A stretch of DNA of 64,000 nucleotides from Larix kaempferi (taxonomy: Eukaryota > Streptophyta > Pinopsida > Pinales > Pinaceae). The notes below the pieces were generated by a model. It searched no databases. It saw only the letters and a list, made by a program, of their open reading frames with translations, and was not told where the DNA came from. Below, piece after piece: positions 33,133 through 45,609 of this stretch. Within the stretch, counting starts at the first letter, position 1; every line of letters begins with the position of its first letter. The position numbers and the translations under genes are program-made. The DNA lies in NCBI GenBank assembly GCA_027924585.1, contig BSBM01000007.1, forward strand, positions 9,453,501 to 9,517,500. The letters are read 5' to 3'.

Positions 33133-34703
33133 TTATATTGTTTCTGGTTCACATTCTTCTTCAACCATGGGTAATTCTACAAAATAATTTATTGCATTAA
33201 TATGTTGATATTTATCTTCATCGGGAGGCTCATATTCTTCAGTTTCTTGAGTGTTAGGTATTTCCTCATTATTATCACGGACAGTTTGTGACTCATTGGC
33301 TAGATCTCTTAAAATGGAATAAAGTTCCTTTGAAGACAATCCCTCATCAGGGGTAGGCAGAGTTTGATGTTGAGAAGGTTGATAAGGTCTCCTGAAAATT
33401 TTCCTTACAAATCCTCTAGTATTCGATTGACCCTCAGTACTTGTTTTCCTTAAATACACCATTTCATTGGATATCTTTTGTAAAAAATTATTTACACTAT
33501 CCATATCAAAAGGGTCTTTGTGGTGGGTTTAGGGATGTTTTCTTTCTTTTTTCGGGATGTGGAGGGTTGATCCACTTGAATATCTAGATTTTCTTTTAAA
33601 CCAAACATATCCCTTTCTACCAATATTGCTTCAGTGAAAGCTTCTTCCAGATTGTTTTTGTGTGCTCTTTTGACCCACATGGCAATAGGGATGGGAAGAC
33701 CTTTAATATAGTAGGTGGCCAATAATTCTTCATCTGGAAGAACACTATTGGGAATTTTTTTTTTTAAATAGGAAAACCTTTGTTTAAATTCTTTAGCACT
33801 TTATTTCCCTTTAATTTTTAATGAGGACAAATCCATGACTAAATCTTCAGGAGTTCGGTCATCCCCAAACTTCTGGAGAAATAACGTTTCAAAATTAGCC
33901 CAGGAAGTAATGGATCCAACTTCTATGGAGAAGTACCATGTGGCAACTTTTCCTTCAAAAGTGTAAGGAAATAACCTACAAACTACATCTTCATGTACAA
34001 CACTTCTAAGTCTAATGGCTTGCATAAAAGTCTTGATATGATCATTTGTAGGTGATTTATCATCAGGATTAAATTTATGGATCCACTTCTCTTGATTTTT
34101 CGGTAATCTATGTTGGTCCCCATGAATGAACACAACATCCAGATCTAACCATGTTCTATTGGGATGATCTGCCATTTTCATGTTTGCTGAAGTAGAATAA
34201 CTTGAAGATGAATCACTATTAGATGACTCCTCTGATGATGATGAAGATGAAGAAGGAGGTGATGGTGGTGGACCACCAAAAACTATATTGGGTTGTGGAT
34301 TATCCTGAGGTTGATTTGTTTCTTCTAACAATGGATTGTCTTGAGTTTTAGGGAATAGTTCATGACTGACTGTATTCTGATTTTCGGTATTAGTCTGTGA
34401 ATTGTTTATGGGATGTTGTTGAGACAATAATTGTCTCAGATTGTTGGTTGATTCAATCCTCTTCTCTACTTTGGAGGTGATATTGTGAGTACTTTGTCTC
34501 AATTGCTCAAGAGTTAAAGGTACTCTAGTTGGTGATACAAAAATAAACTCAGGTCTTCTAATTTCTTGTTCAATTAAAGGAGTAGCAGGGACTATAGGGT
34601 GAGTCTCAATTTGAGGGATCATTGATGTATATGCTTTTGTTTGACTTCCGGTAATGACCGATCTCCTAGAAGGAGGAGGTTTGTTGGTATTTCTTCTAGG
34701 CAT
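33133..34703 (-). pseudogene. E gag
   Basis: Start chosen at MPRRNTNKPPPSRR (34703). The N-terminal third is Pro/Ser/Gln-rich with a Ser run near 34220. The capsid region includes HIKTFMQAIRLRSVVHED, PYTFEGKVATWYFSI and FETLFLQKFGDDRTPEDL. A stop at 33801 and a frameshift near 33500 break it. The C-terminal part reads LSSKELYSILRDLANES. I see no zinc knuckle, unlike D gag. Confidence 0.8.
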
Positions 34704-34713
34704 GACTAATCAT

Positions 34714-34732
34714 GGCCCTCCTTCTAGCACCA
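34714..34732 (-). other. E putative primer-binding site
   Basis: On the minus strand TGGTGCTAGAAGGAGGGCC follows the LTR end CTTCAACA after a 2-base AA spacer, the same layout as in D. It starts with the obligatory TGG, but I cannot assign it to a known tRNA 3' end, so the primer is unknown. Confidence 0.5.
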
Positions 34733-35639
34733 TTTGTTGAAGCCTCGGATATTCTATAAATGTCCCAGGAAACAATGCAAAAGAGATAGCCTAGACAAAG
34801 GATTCAAATAATCCCACACAAGGATTACCCTATCCTCAATTTGTTTGGTATAGCTAAATCTGGCAGATACTAGGCCTCTGTTGGCATTGTGAGAGTAACT
34901 CGGGTGGAAATTTCTTCCTTTAGGGAAGATCTAAAAACTTATTGAAATATAACGAAAGCAGAAAGAAAACAATTAAAAGAAGAAAAAAGAAAGAAATATA
35001 ATCTACTTGAATCTAATTTGAAAAGGGAAATTTGGTTGTAAATTCTTAGAACAATCAGATTAAGAAATTTAGGTAGTTGTCACTCTAACTAATAACAATT
35101 AAATCAAATGTAATATTACTTGCTTTGATAAAAGACAAGATGGTTAAAACCAATTTCATTTTATTCAAAGATTAATATTACATGATTGTTCTTCTAGAGA
35201 TATGCTAATTGACAAATTAACATGTTAAAATGACAATTCTACAGTTACAAGAATAATAGATAAGATTACGTGAAATGGAGAAATCAATTTCATGTTACTT
35301 TATCTTCATATAAATCATAGATTAAAAATCAACATACGCATTCAATATGATTGTGATCATGTAACCAAATAAAACTGAATTATTGAATGAAAGCAAGAAA
35401 ACCAATACTCATCAAGGAAACTTGATAAATAGATTACCAGAAAGAAAAGATGAGAGAAGACTGACTGAATTTTATTAAAGACTATAAGAATTTGCAATAC
35501 TCCATGTGAACTAGTATGCCTCTAGTTCTTTTCTCCTATGGTTCTCCCCCCTTTACATGAGATCTAAGTCCCTTTAAATAATATTTACAATAAGTTACAA
35601 AACAAACTTATTTCCCATGAAATTAGGGATTACAAGATA

Positions 35640-38600
35640 TTTGCTTAAATTTACCAAGGGAATATTGCCACTTGGAAAAAACATCTAAAATATCACGAAT
35701 ATCCTGATAATGAACATGTTCAAGCTGCAGTTGAGCCTTGCACATGAAAGCTTTGATTTCCCTCTTCTTTTCCTTTGACCATTCTCATAAGAAAACATTA
35801 ACTTTCATCCCTGAAGAAACTGGTAACTCAACTAATTATTTGATTTCTTTTATATGAATATGCTTCAGCTGTTCAATTCACTCCTTAATCTGCGAATGCT
35901 TTTCTTCAAATTATGTGATTATGAGCTTAGGTGGAAGAGCATTTTCTATTTGATTCATAAAAGTGAAATCCAACAACCCCAACAGATTATCGGAAGCAAA
36001 CCACCACTTCCTACAAGCCTTTTGGTCTTCTTCAACGGTGGACTGAACCATGTCACAAACATTTTCCCAAGAATGTAAAGAGATTTTGATTCTCCTTAGA
36101 TTGATGTCATCTAGAATAGGGACTGCTTCAAGTTTATCGTTGATGTACTTCTACCAATCAATAACATCTTCAAAATCCCTTGTGTCATCATTTCTTTGTT
36201 GATTATGATCACAAAGAATGTCAGAGAAATGTTCAAAAGAATTGAAAACATCATGAATCTCATTAAGACCTTCAAATAACTCAACTAGGATATTTTTATA
36301 ATCAATTTATTCTCAAAGAAAATTCTTTGAATTCATCTTTGGAAAACTGTGAAAAGGAGGAAATAACATAAATTGACTATGACAATTTCAACTGTTGTTT
36401 AAGAACTGTCAACTTCTTAGCATATTGAGCATTATGTACTTGGGCTTCATGAAGTTGATTTCTCAAATCTTCATTTTGTGATTGCATTTATTGAATCTGA
36501 GATGCATACTTGTCCTTCAATCCTTGCAATTGATATTGATAATGTTGATCCACCCACTTCAATCTGCTTATTCCTGAGCTCTTGCAATTCCTCTTCTTTC
36601 TTTTCAATTTATTTATTGAGTGTAGTGAAAAAAATCAAAGTTGGCACCAACAAAATATCCCATAGCAGCAACTATTTCCGAAGCTTCCTGTTTAACATCT
36701 GTGGAGGTTCTCTTCTATATGATTTCATTGTGAATAGTTCCCTGGACTATTGTCCCTTATCTAACTCTTTTAGAACCTTTCTTTACCACTTCCTTTTCTG
36801 ATTTTTTCTAGAAATACTCACCAAGAGAAACTACTGCATCTTCACCAAACTCTGCCATTACTTCAGAAGGGGATGATAATACTTCTTAAATAGTGACCAA
36901 AGACACAGGCTGTGAAACATCATGGGTAGGGATAGTAATGGTCAGTTGGGATGAGGAGATAGTAGTTGTTGTATTAGTTAAGGATGAAGGAGAAGAAATG
37001 GGAATCATGGATGAAATGTCAGTATCTAAATATGCAGAAGAAACTTGCATTTCTACTGAATTGAAGGAAGTATCCATAGGGATATTGATTTGAGAAGATG
37101 GAGAAATAATAGGAACAACAAGGGTTGATGATGGTGCAAATGGAAAAATGGTGGGAATGGTAACAAGTGGAGAGGATGTTATAGCGAGAATGGTAGTGAT
37201 TTCAGGAAGGTGAGTGTCTAAGACAGAATCCCCTATCAATGGATCTTCAATTAGATCAGAAAGAACATGGGTGATTGAAGTAGTCATTGTCAGGTCAGTA
37301 GAAATGGTCACTGAAAATTATAAATTGGTGAGAGATGACTCACCATCATGGTCAATGTCATAAAATTGCAACAACTCAACCTCTGTTACTGAAGCTTTTG
37401 TTTTATGCTTCTTAGCTAGAAGTTTTGTAGCAGTAGTTTTGGTTTCAAGTGCAGAGCTCATCAAGGCTAATCTTTTCTTCACGTCTTCAGCTGATTTGAT
37501 AAAGGAATTAAGGTTTGCTATAAGTTGAGGCTGCTGAGGATCATCAATTGGATATTTTCCTTTCTTTTCCTCATGTTGATAAGTCAATAGAAAATGAGTC
37601 TTAACCTATTTTTTCTGTGCTTCTTTCTCTATCATCTCTTTCTAGGTCCTTCCTTCATCTGATAGCTTGAGCGTTCTATCTTGCAACACCTTCATCTTGA
37701 GTTCTTGCTGATACTGATGAATGAATCCATTTTCCTTCTAAGTGGTAAACCTACTTAAAACATCTTGAAAAGAATTTGCACCTTCATAAATCAAATCATT
37801 AGGCTCTGTTTCATGCACATAGCTATCCTTTATGTGCTCTTTAGTAAAGTGGTTGGCCAAAAAATATTTAGGATCATGCATCCTTTTGGGAGATTCCCCA
37901 AGTTTCAAAGTTGTAACCCTTTTACCAAGAAAGGTGGCATGTGTATAATTATGGATAACCAGAGGTCCAAGGGAAAAGGGGAAACTTAGGCCAGCCTTTC
38001 CTTTTTTCTCCAATGAACCGAGGGAAAACACCATCAATAACAGTTTGTAATGAAATTTCCTTAATAACCATTATGTCAGGTACAATTCTAGGAAAGAGGT
38101 GAACTTTTTGGCTGCCCCATATTTTGATGTATGAAAAATATTCACCAACATACCAATCCCCCATTGTAGCAATCAATGCCTTAGCCTATGAAGAAAAAGT
38201 GGAGGCATCCTCTTTGAATATTTTATAATAAATGGAGCTAAGAAAATGATCACAAATGTCATAAAGGAGAGGTACAAAGTTGTCTTCCCATAACATTAAA
38301 CAATAGATATGGATAGGAGGTCCTTCTCTGGTCCAATGCCATCCCATGGCAGGAAAAGGGAAGGTTAAACATAACACATCCATGACATAACTAGATAGAT
38401 AGAATGCAGTCTTTTTGGATGCAAGGTTTTTTTGTACTTTTCAATAGCTTCTTTCAAAACCATAGATAATATATGTTCCCAATTGAAGGTTCACCAGTAG
38501 TGAGAACATGATGTGCCATAGGTTCCCATTCTTTCTTGAAGACCCCATAGTTGTCTAACCCATATACATTGCATAACACAGATTCCAATAAAGAAAAGGG

Positions 38601-39112
38601 TCCTTTTAACCAAGCAACAGGGTACTTCCTATCAGGTTTTGAGCATAAATGATAGGGTTTTCCATCTAAGAGTTAATCATTTCATCAAAGTTAAAAGGGC
38701 TTGCAGAAGACTCTAGGAATTGTTTTGAAACAAGTTGTAGGGGAGTTTTAAGTGCGTAAGCCCTAGCAAATAATTCAAGTTTAAAGGAAGCCAACAAAGT
38801 ATGGTTTATATTATTGAAGAAATGGCCAAGAGGGTCGGCATTGTCTATAATCCATTTTACTGCATTGGTATAAGGCATTAGGGATAGCCTAGCCAGAATT
38901 GCATGGATTTGGGATTTACCAATGTTAATGTAGGCAAGTTGGTCATGTTGGATTTCAGAGAAGTCATCATTGTCAAATATGGAATAAATACTCGACCAGT
39001 CTAAGAAAAAGGTTTAGGAAACCCTCCTATCGATATTAGAGAAGAGTTCGATGTTAGGGTCTTTGGTTCACAATTTATCCATGACCGATTTAGACCTAGT
39101 ATTCCTTGGCAT
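35640..39112 (-). pseudogene. LTR-borne ORF of E, right copy
   Basis: About 1150 codons on the minus strand with multiple stops and slips. The N-terminal part (39112-38050) matches the left copy and continues past the point where that copy is cut: TFPFPAMGWHWTREGPPIHI, LYDICDHFLSSIYYKIFKED, MGDWYVGEYFSYIKIWGSQK. The middle (37311-36886) is Ser/Thr/Pro/Ile-rich low complexity. The C-terminal part is charged and helical (about 36500-35900). No transposition domain is visible. I do not recognise the protein. Position and layout resemble the J ORF at 59720-62493. Confidence 0.55.
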
Positions 39113-39479
39113 GCATGAAAATAGGTTTTCTGATAAAATGGTGAAAAGAAATTTCAATTAAAATATCAATTCAATTTCAGATTATTACTCAGATGATTTG
39201 CATGAAGTAGAGAGAACTTACTTGTAAATTGATGAAGAAAACCAGAGTCCGCAGCAGGCTAAAATCCAAAGCGAAAATTGTTTGCGGAAGGTAAAATCAT
39301 AGCGTAAAATGGTAAAAAGAACAATTTATTTGGAGTATTTAAACCAAAATATGTGATTGATAAAATTAAAGCAGAATCGCATATCTAAAACACACCAATG
39401 ATCAAGATTAAAAACAAATCTATGGAGAAAATGCGAAAGTGGAAATTCATAAACTTATTTTTGAAAATTAATAATTTCA

Positions 39480-40070
39480 TCCTCCTGCAATCTGCATTGT
39501 GGAATGCAGAATTGCAAACTTGCGGAGTTGATTCTAGGAAATTTGTCGTTTTCGTAATCTGCAATCCCAAAGTCAGAAACACGGAGAGTAAAAAATATGG
39601 AGGAAACTATATCTTCCCTCAATCCACATTGCAAAAAGACGGAAATGAGGAAATGCAAGATTGCGGAATTATGGGAATGATTTTAGAAAATTTAAGGTAT
39701 CCGCAATCTGCAATCCACAATCCGCAAAATATTTGCGGGACCGACAATGGCGGCTCGAATTCTATTATTCAATTTGCTTTCTGACTTCTGCAATCCGCAT
39801 TGCGGAATGCGGAACTGCGGAAGAAAGAATCTAAATTTTATTGTTTAAATGATTTCCAACTTCCACAATCCAAATTGCGGAATATAGAAGTGCGGCAGCA
39901 AGAAATTCAAACCTAAAAATCAGGGTTCCCACAATCCGATTGCGGATTGCAGGAATGCAGAAACATTGCAATTTAACAATCCAAATTAAAGGTTCCGCAA
40001 CCTGATTGTGGATTGCAGGAATGTGGGAACATTGCAATTTAAAGAAAAATAAAGGTTCCAGATGCACAAA
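39480..40070. repeat. Palindrome array in E right LTR copy
   Basis: Equivalent of 24778-25370, with units starting near 39484, 39615, 39700, 39790, 39856, 39927 and 39993. The clearest is caatccgcattgcggaatg near 39790. The array lies upstream of the ORF start at 39112. Confidence 0.75.
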
Positions 40071-40298
40071 AAATTCATAAAAAATAAGACCAAAAGACTA
40101 AAAGTATTTACAAATGTATATCATGATTCTAGGCATGAAAAAGTGAAAATAAAACTCCAAACTGAAATATCAACTCATGAGAGAAGAAATCAAGATCAAT
40201 CAAAACCCCAGAATGAAGATTATCAAAACCTATATTAGCTAAATCAAACTATAACTGGGACTCCCATTATTTTTAATAAAAATGGGATCTGTTGTGCA

Positions 40299-40756
40299 TA
40301 CAACACAACCCTAGTGAAAAGAAAAGAGAAGAAAGCATATATGCATGGGGAGTAATTGAAGCAAGCAGATGTATGAAGAACAGCGTGGAACCAAAGAAAG
40401 GAGAATCTAAAATAGCACGCTGAAGGCACCTCTTTGACATTGATGTCAAAGGGGGAGAAAGATAATGAAGCATGTGATCAGTGTAGAAAGATCATGAAAT
40501 GGAACATAAAAGATTAGTGCATAGATGAAAAGAAACAAAGAAGTACTGATATGTGTAGCACAAAGAAACAAAGGATGAAAGATAGTGGAAGCATGCATCA
40601 ATAGAATAAATACACATAGAAACGTAATATAGCAGGAGAGAGCTGACAGAAGGATGCACAGATGGGTAAAGCCTCAAACTGGAAAGAACATAGGGGGGTA
40701 CTACAAATAAATAGATGAATTGCATAGCGTGTTGACATCAACGCCAAAGGGGGATA
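40299..40756 (+). mobile_element. 3' end of copia-like element G
   Basis: Non-coding sequence ending in a polypurine tract (ccaaagggggatat, 40744-40756) just before LTR G1. The phrase attgatgtcaaagggggag at about 40440-40458 is an earlier, similar tract. The rest of G would lie to the left of E and D, outside the window. E begins at 40298, so E appears to be inserted into G. Confidence 0.55.
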
Positions 40757-42810
40757 TTTTTTAACTTTGGTTGTCGTTGATTTCAATTGATGTCAAAGAG
40801 GATTCAGTAATCTACACTTGTGTCAGTTTGAAGAAGTATATGAAAGCCACTTTGGAGAAATCCAGTGTGAATAAGTATATGGAATCTAGTTTGAAGAATT
40901 AAATAAGAAGGACATCTAGGATACATAAGTACATTCAAATTGAAGAGGTACATAAGGAAAAAGTGCAGGTCTCAAGTACACCCAATAATACTACTTCAAA
41001 GGTACATGCCAAAGAGATGTTTGGACAATTTTTGGGAGTGCACAAGAGGCTTGAGAACAAGAAGAAGTTGAACATGTAATCAAGTCCCGAAAGTGCACAA
41101 GACTCACCAATTGGAAGAAGCATATAATTTTTTGAAGCACAATAGTACCAGAAGAAAGTGGCAGTCAAAGAAGTCAAGTGTGAAAGTCCCACAAGAGATG
41201 GTACATCAAGGGATAAAGACCACACACCAAGTGCACAATACCCATAGTGCAAAGTACCAAGGATGCATTATGAAATTTAAGTCATAGTAGGATCAACTAG
41301 CTAAAGATATCCTTATAATTAATAATTTGACTAAGTATACAAGAAAACATTGTAAAAGAGGCACAATGAACACACAAAGGATCAAATAGTAGGTTATTAT
41401 ATTAGTGTCCAACCCATAAATGAGTTTTGGTCATCATTATATAAAATTCATGAAAAATCATGAGCCTTTGGAGGCATCTGAATGAGCTACAAGTGGCTAG
41501 CTTACATTGGACCTGAATCCCCGCTAAGTTGACTAATAGTCTACCAAATCACCTCAAACTGTCATGAATTCTCAATCTGAATGTTGAGATGGCATGGGAA
41601 GGCATTAATGATGGTATCGCATGAGTGCTGGAGGATTTGGTAGAGTGTAGGTGGCCAAGGATAGGCCAAAAATACCAAGGAGGGGAAAAAATGGCCACAT
41701 TCAATGCATGGGTGCCTCAGGTCAAATCCAGATCCACAAAAAAGGAAACAAAGGTGCGCCTCACTCAGGTAGTGGTAATAAATGAGGGAGATGGCCATAA
41801 ATGACGGCACCTAACTACCATTTTGACCAAAATTGGGCCCTTAAGTGGTGGAATGTGTCATAAATTCCCAACAACCTTCTAACAACCTTGGTTTATCATC
41901 ATTAACCAATGTTTGGACCAAATAATCACCAAAATAAATTATGAGACTATTATCCTATGTGTAATAATGTTCTAACATGCTCCATACCCATAAGATATGT
42001 TAGATCAGTGGCATAAAACATGACAAGTGGTAGAAGCGTGAAGTAAGCCGAACCGTGAAGCAAGGAAGAAGGAATACCACGACCAACTTGTGGACATACC
42101 ATCCATGAAGGACCAATATAAATAAGAAGCCAAGTTGGAGAGTTAAATTAAGCTTGTAATATTGAGACTGGAAGATACATATTTGACAAGATTCTAATAC
42201 TTGGGGAATCAAGGGCTCGTGGAATCAAAACAATATGATCTAGCAGAGAGCCAAGTGCATGTGAACAGAAGAAAAAAATTGTTGATGGTGCACAAGATGA
42301 TGTAGTTTCTCTGTGACAGTTGCACAAAGATAGAAATGCGGGACTACATAGGATGTGAAAGTGCGTGAGTACAAAATGATAGTATTGTAGAAAATACACA
42401 AAAAGTCATAGATGGTCTAAGATAGATGCACAAAGACAGGATTGAAGCACATACAGTGATGCGTGAATTAAGAGTGTAGTCAAGTGAAGTTCGTGATACA
42501 TATTAGTGATTGCAATATATCATTTTATAGAAGGTGTGCACATCAGAATGAACAACAGATTATGTGAAGAGTGCACGTATTAGTAGAACAAAAAAGTAAT
42601 ATATTCTACTTTTAGACAAGGGTGGAAGGACGGGGAAAGCAGCAGGGGGTCGGTGCCTCCTTCTAGTTGAAGCTGGTAAATTAGGGAGTCGGTGCTTCTT
42701 TCAGGTCATAGTCTCTAAAACCAAGGGGTTGGTTCCTCCTTCTAGTTGGTGTTGGAGAACTTCGTAAGTTGGTGCTTCAATGAATGTAATAATTTAATAT
42801 AAGATAGAAT
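40757..42810 (+). repeat. LTR of G (G1), first part
   Basis: LTR sequence beginning near ttaactttggttgtcg, with repeats of the ttgatgtcaaag type and a TATA box tataaata near 42118. It shares roughly two-thirds of its bases with 51970-53600. It is interrupted at 42810 by copia H and resumes at 49744. Apparent ORFs on the minus strand (for example 40935-41252) are not conserved in G2 and are dismissed. Confidence 0.65.
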
Positions 42811-43387
42811 TGTTGAAATATTGTAACTTCTAAGAATATTATATTTGTACTTTATTATTCCGGAGATGTTTCATTCCTCCGTAGAGATCTTATTATATAT
42901 CCGGAGATGTTTATTCCTTTGTTGGAATGTGGTAACTTGGGTTATTAGACTTCCCTAGTGGGGTCATCCCAAAGTCAGTTGTATTGGGTGTTGAAGTCCC
43001 CTAGTGGGGTCAGCCCAGTCAACATTATGTTGAGTGGTTAAGTTGGGGATGACCTAGTTAAGGTTAAAAGACAAGTGAAGTAGTGTATAAATAGAGGAGG
43101 TGTGTTCCTCATTTAACACACACACACTTGTGAAACTCGCATAGGAGAAGGAGAGATCTGTAAAGGAGGAGAAGGATCTCATGTTTTCAAAGTACATCTT
43201 TGTATTTGCTAGTAATCAATATTGAGGAAGCTTTGCTGGGTTTTCTACCCCATGAGGGTTTCCCAGGATAAATTGCGTCTCTTATGTTTATGTCGTGCTT
43301 GTTATTCTTTCAGTGATCCTGTATATGCTATTGTTACAATTGAATGTAATACTGATGTTATCTATCTTAGCATATTGAATCTTAACA
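42811..43387 (+). repeat. H 5' LTR
   Basis: TGTTGAAATATTG to TCTTAACA. TATA box tataaata at about 43085-43092. Contains two related cctagtggggtc segments (about 42953 and 43001). Confidence 0.93.
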
Positions 43388-43399
43388 TGGAATCAGATC
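43388..43399 (+). other. H primer-binding site (tRNA-iMet, degraded)
   Basis: tggaatcagatc differs by two bases from TGGTATCAGAGC and abuts the LTR. Confidence 0.8.
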
Positions 43400-45600
43400 T
43401 ATCCTGAAGGAAGGCAATGTATGGCACTTACGACACTTGGCTCACTTGCGACAATTTGAAAGTTAGGGTTTTGTATAGAAAAACCTACTCATCATGGAAC
43501 TTTCGCTATAAATCCATTTTGGATAAGGTTCAGGATCAGAAACATTTATAGGCCAGAGATAACATCCCCCTATACCTTGTGTCTGAAGCTCATCCTCATA
43601 TTCATTGTACTTTGTGATTTATGATCCGTACAAGTTAGGGTTCTTGCCTCTTCCAGAATGCAGTCCTAAACAGGTGACCTAGGGAAAAAGGTCATATATC
43701 GGTCTAGGAAGCTCCAAATGAAATTATGTAAAAGGTTTCAGTAAGGGTACAGACTCTAGTTTCACAGGTCCTCTTTTCAGAGGCCTAAGTTGAAACAGTG
43801 ACACGTGGAACTCCGTACAAGTTCGCTATACTGTTTCACCCCATAAACAAGTCATGTTGAGACACTTGGAATAACTCTCTCTCAAAGAATCCATTAAAGA
43901 TAATACCTGTGGGGTTGGAAAGATTAAAGTTCAGGATACCATAGGCTGAATTTTCAGACCTTGCAGATCCAAAATTTCAGAGATGCACCAGAAACAATAT
44001 GACACATCTGAAATGGCTCAATGGAGGAAATTGAAGAAGAGGAGGAAGAAGCTTTCACTTAGGGTTTTCAGTTTTTAGGTCTCAAAGGACCTGATACAAT
44101 GTTGGAGACACCTGATACAACATTGGAAGCTTTTATAATGGATTTGGAATCCATTCATCATAGATATTGATCCTCCATCAAAATGTTGTGGGAGGAAGGA
44201 GATTGAAAATTAAGATTTCCAAGTAAGAAGAAACCCTAGCAGAGTTGGGAGACTCATAGGGAAGCAATAAAGGAGGTTTAAATGTCACTGATATTTATCA
44301 TCGTAGTACCATGAGCCTATACAAGATGTTTTACAATTTATCTACCATGGATGGTTAGGGTTTTACCCCTATAGAGAAGACTACTCGTTAGGTAAAACTT
44401 GAGAAGACACAGGTATGTTTTCTGATTCGTGATTAAGTTCATAATATGTTTGTCTTTGTGTTATTGAGGTTAGTAAAATTATTATTGTTTGATAATGAAT
44501 GCATGTGAGTGATAGAAGACATTCATTGATTAGGGTTATGACACTTACACCTGTGGTGTTGTATGAGGATGATGTCGTCTGCTAACAAGATACAGGTACA
44601 TCAAGAAAGACAAATCAAGTTCTATGACCATGATGACAGGAAGAGAAAGACTCATCCATAGTCTTTGACCACATAGAACCTCTACTTATGAGGTATGTAT
44701 GACTTTGTTCTACTATGCTTAACTTATGAGATATGTAGGTTCTAGCACAAGGTCTCTAAATCATTGAAGAGAACAAAGAAGATATTGTTTGGGTATGTTA
44801 AGACATAACCAAGCATATTTTCCTATATCAAGTTAGAATCCTACTTTGTTAGGATATTAGGTAAGTATACCTGTGTATGAAATGATCATGACCATGCATA
44901 CTTAAGATTATTTAGAATCATAATGTTTTGATAGTATTGAGATTATACTAATGAATGTATGATTATGTATGAGATCATGAGGATGACACTACTGCACACT
45001 TAAGTATGCATAGTGGTACACAATGGATAGAAGTTCAAAGACATATAATGATGCTATAGAGATCAAGCAGGAGGAAACCACACAAACATAAAAGATAAGT
45101 ATTTGAGTTGTTATTTGAATATTTGAATAGTCAATAATATTGCTTGTAATAGTTGTATGCATATTTGCATTCCTAGAATATATCATGCATAGTGTAAGAA
45201 TTCATATAGCATTGAACATTATACTACTAATATGCATATGATGGGTAAGTTGGACAAACATTCCATTGTTGTTTATCTAGAATGAAACCTCTTTGCTGAC
45301 ATGCTGAGAGTTGTACACACTCTTGATAGTATGTTATGGTAGAGATGGAAGGCATCTAGATAAACACTGTATGCATACAGGATATGGAAAAGTGTTGTGC
45401 CAAAGTATTGGTCAAGATAGTTGCATAACTATGTGAATCATATCTGTATGCATAATAGGTTATCATGTCAAGATGATTTGATGATTATGAAGTATTACTA
45501 ATCATGTAATTAACTTTGATTTGTAGGAAAGATCATGTGGTATGATCTACAAAAGAAGGATGGTGAACACCGAACAAGTGATGGATGTTCAACAAGAAGA
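43400..45600 (+). other. H internal region without recognisable genes
   Basis: This 2.2 kb stretch should hold gag, protease and integrase in a copia element. I find no zinc knuckle, DSGAS motif or integrase motif in any frame. Parts such as 43440-44080 look like leader sequence. It may be heavily decayed or replaced sequence. Confidence 0.6.
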
Positions 45601-45609
45601 CTTACAAAT

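Larger units (their letters stand above)
23644..40298 (-). mobile_element. Element E: Tat-like Ty3/gypsy retrotransposon with ORF-bearing LTR
   Basis: On the minus strand, from right to left: long LTR (40298-34735), primer-site position, gag, protease, archaeal-type RNase H, RT, RNase H, integrase, 3' untranslated region, and the start of a second LTR copy cut at 23644 by D. The archaeal-type RNase H and the sequence style of protease and integrase point to the Tat branch. All genes contain stops or frameshifts. No polypurine tract is visible before the left LTR copy, and the outer target duplication cannot be tested, so the pairing of the LTRs is an inference. Confidence 0.7.
34735..40298 (-). 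repeat. E 5' LTR (proposed, 5.6 kb) carrying an ORF
   Basis: The proposed LTR begins TGCACAAC at 40298 and ends CTTCAACA at 34735, next to the primer-site position and gag. It holds in order the palindrome array, a long ORF (39112 to about 35640), a TATA-like box (complement of ccctttaaata, about 35571-35581) and about 800 bp of R-U5-like sequence. Only the first 1.96 kb (38335-40298) can be matched to the left copy, because D interrupts that copy. An Ogre-like layout, with a shorter LTR and an internal ORF before gag, is the alternative. Confidence 0.6.

Noticed and set aside
34714-34732. tRNA-Arg or tRNA-iMet primer site for E
   Set aside because: TGGTGCTAGAAGG matches neither 3' end well; the site is kept only as a position-based candidate.
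40935-42399. Minus-strand ORFs of 60-105 codons in G1
   Set aside because: None is conserved in the homologous G2 LTR; they contain no recognisable domain.
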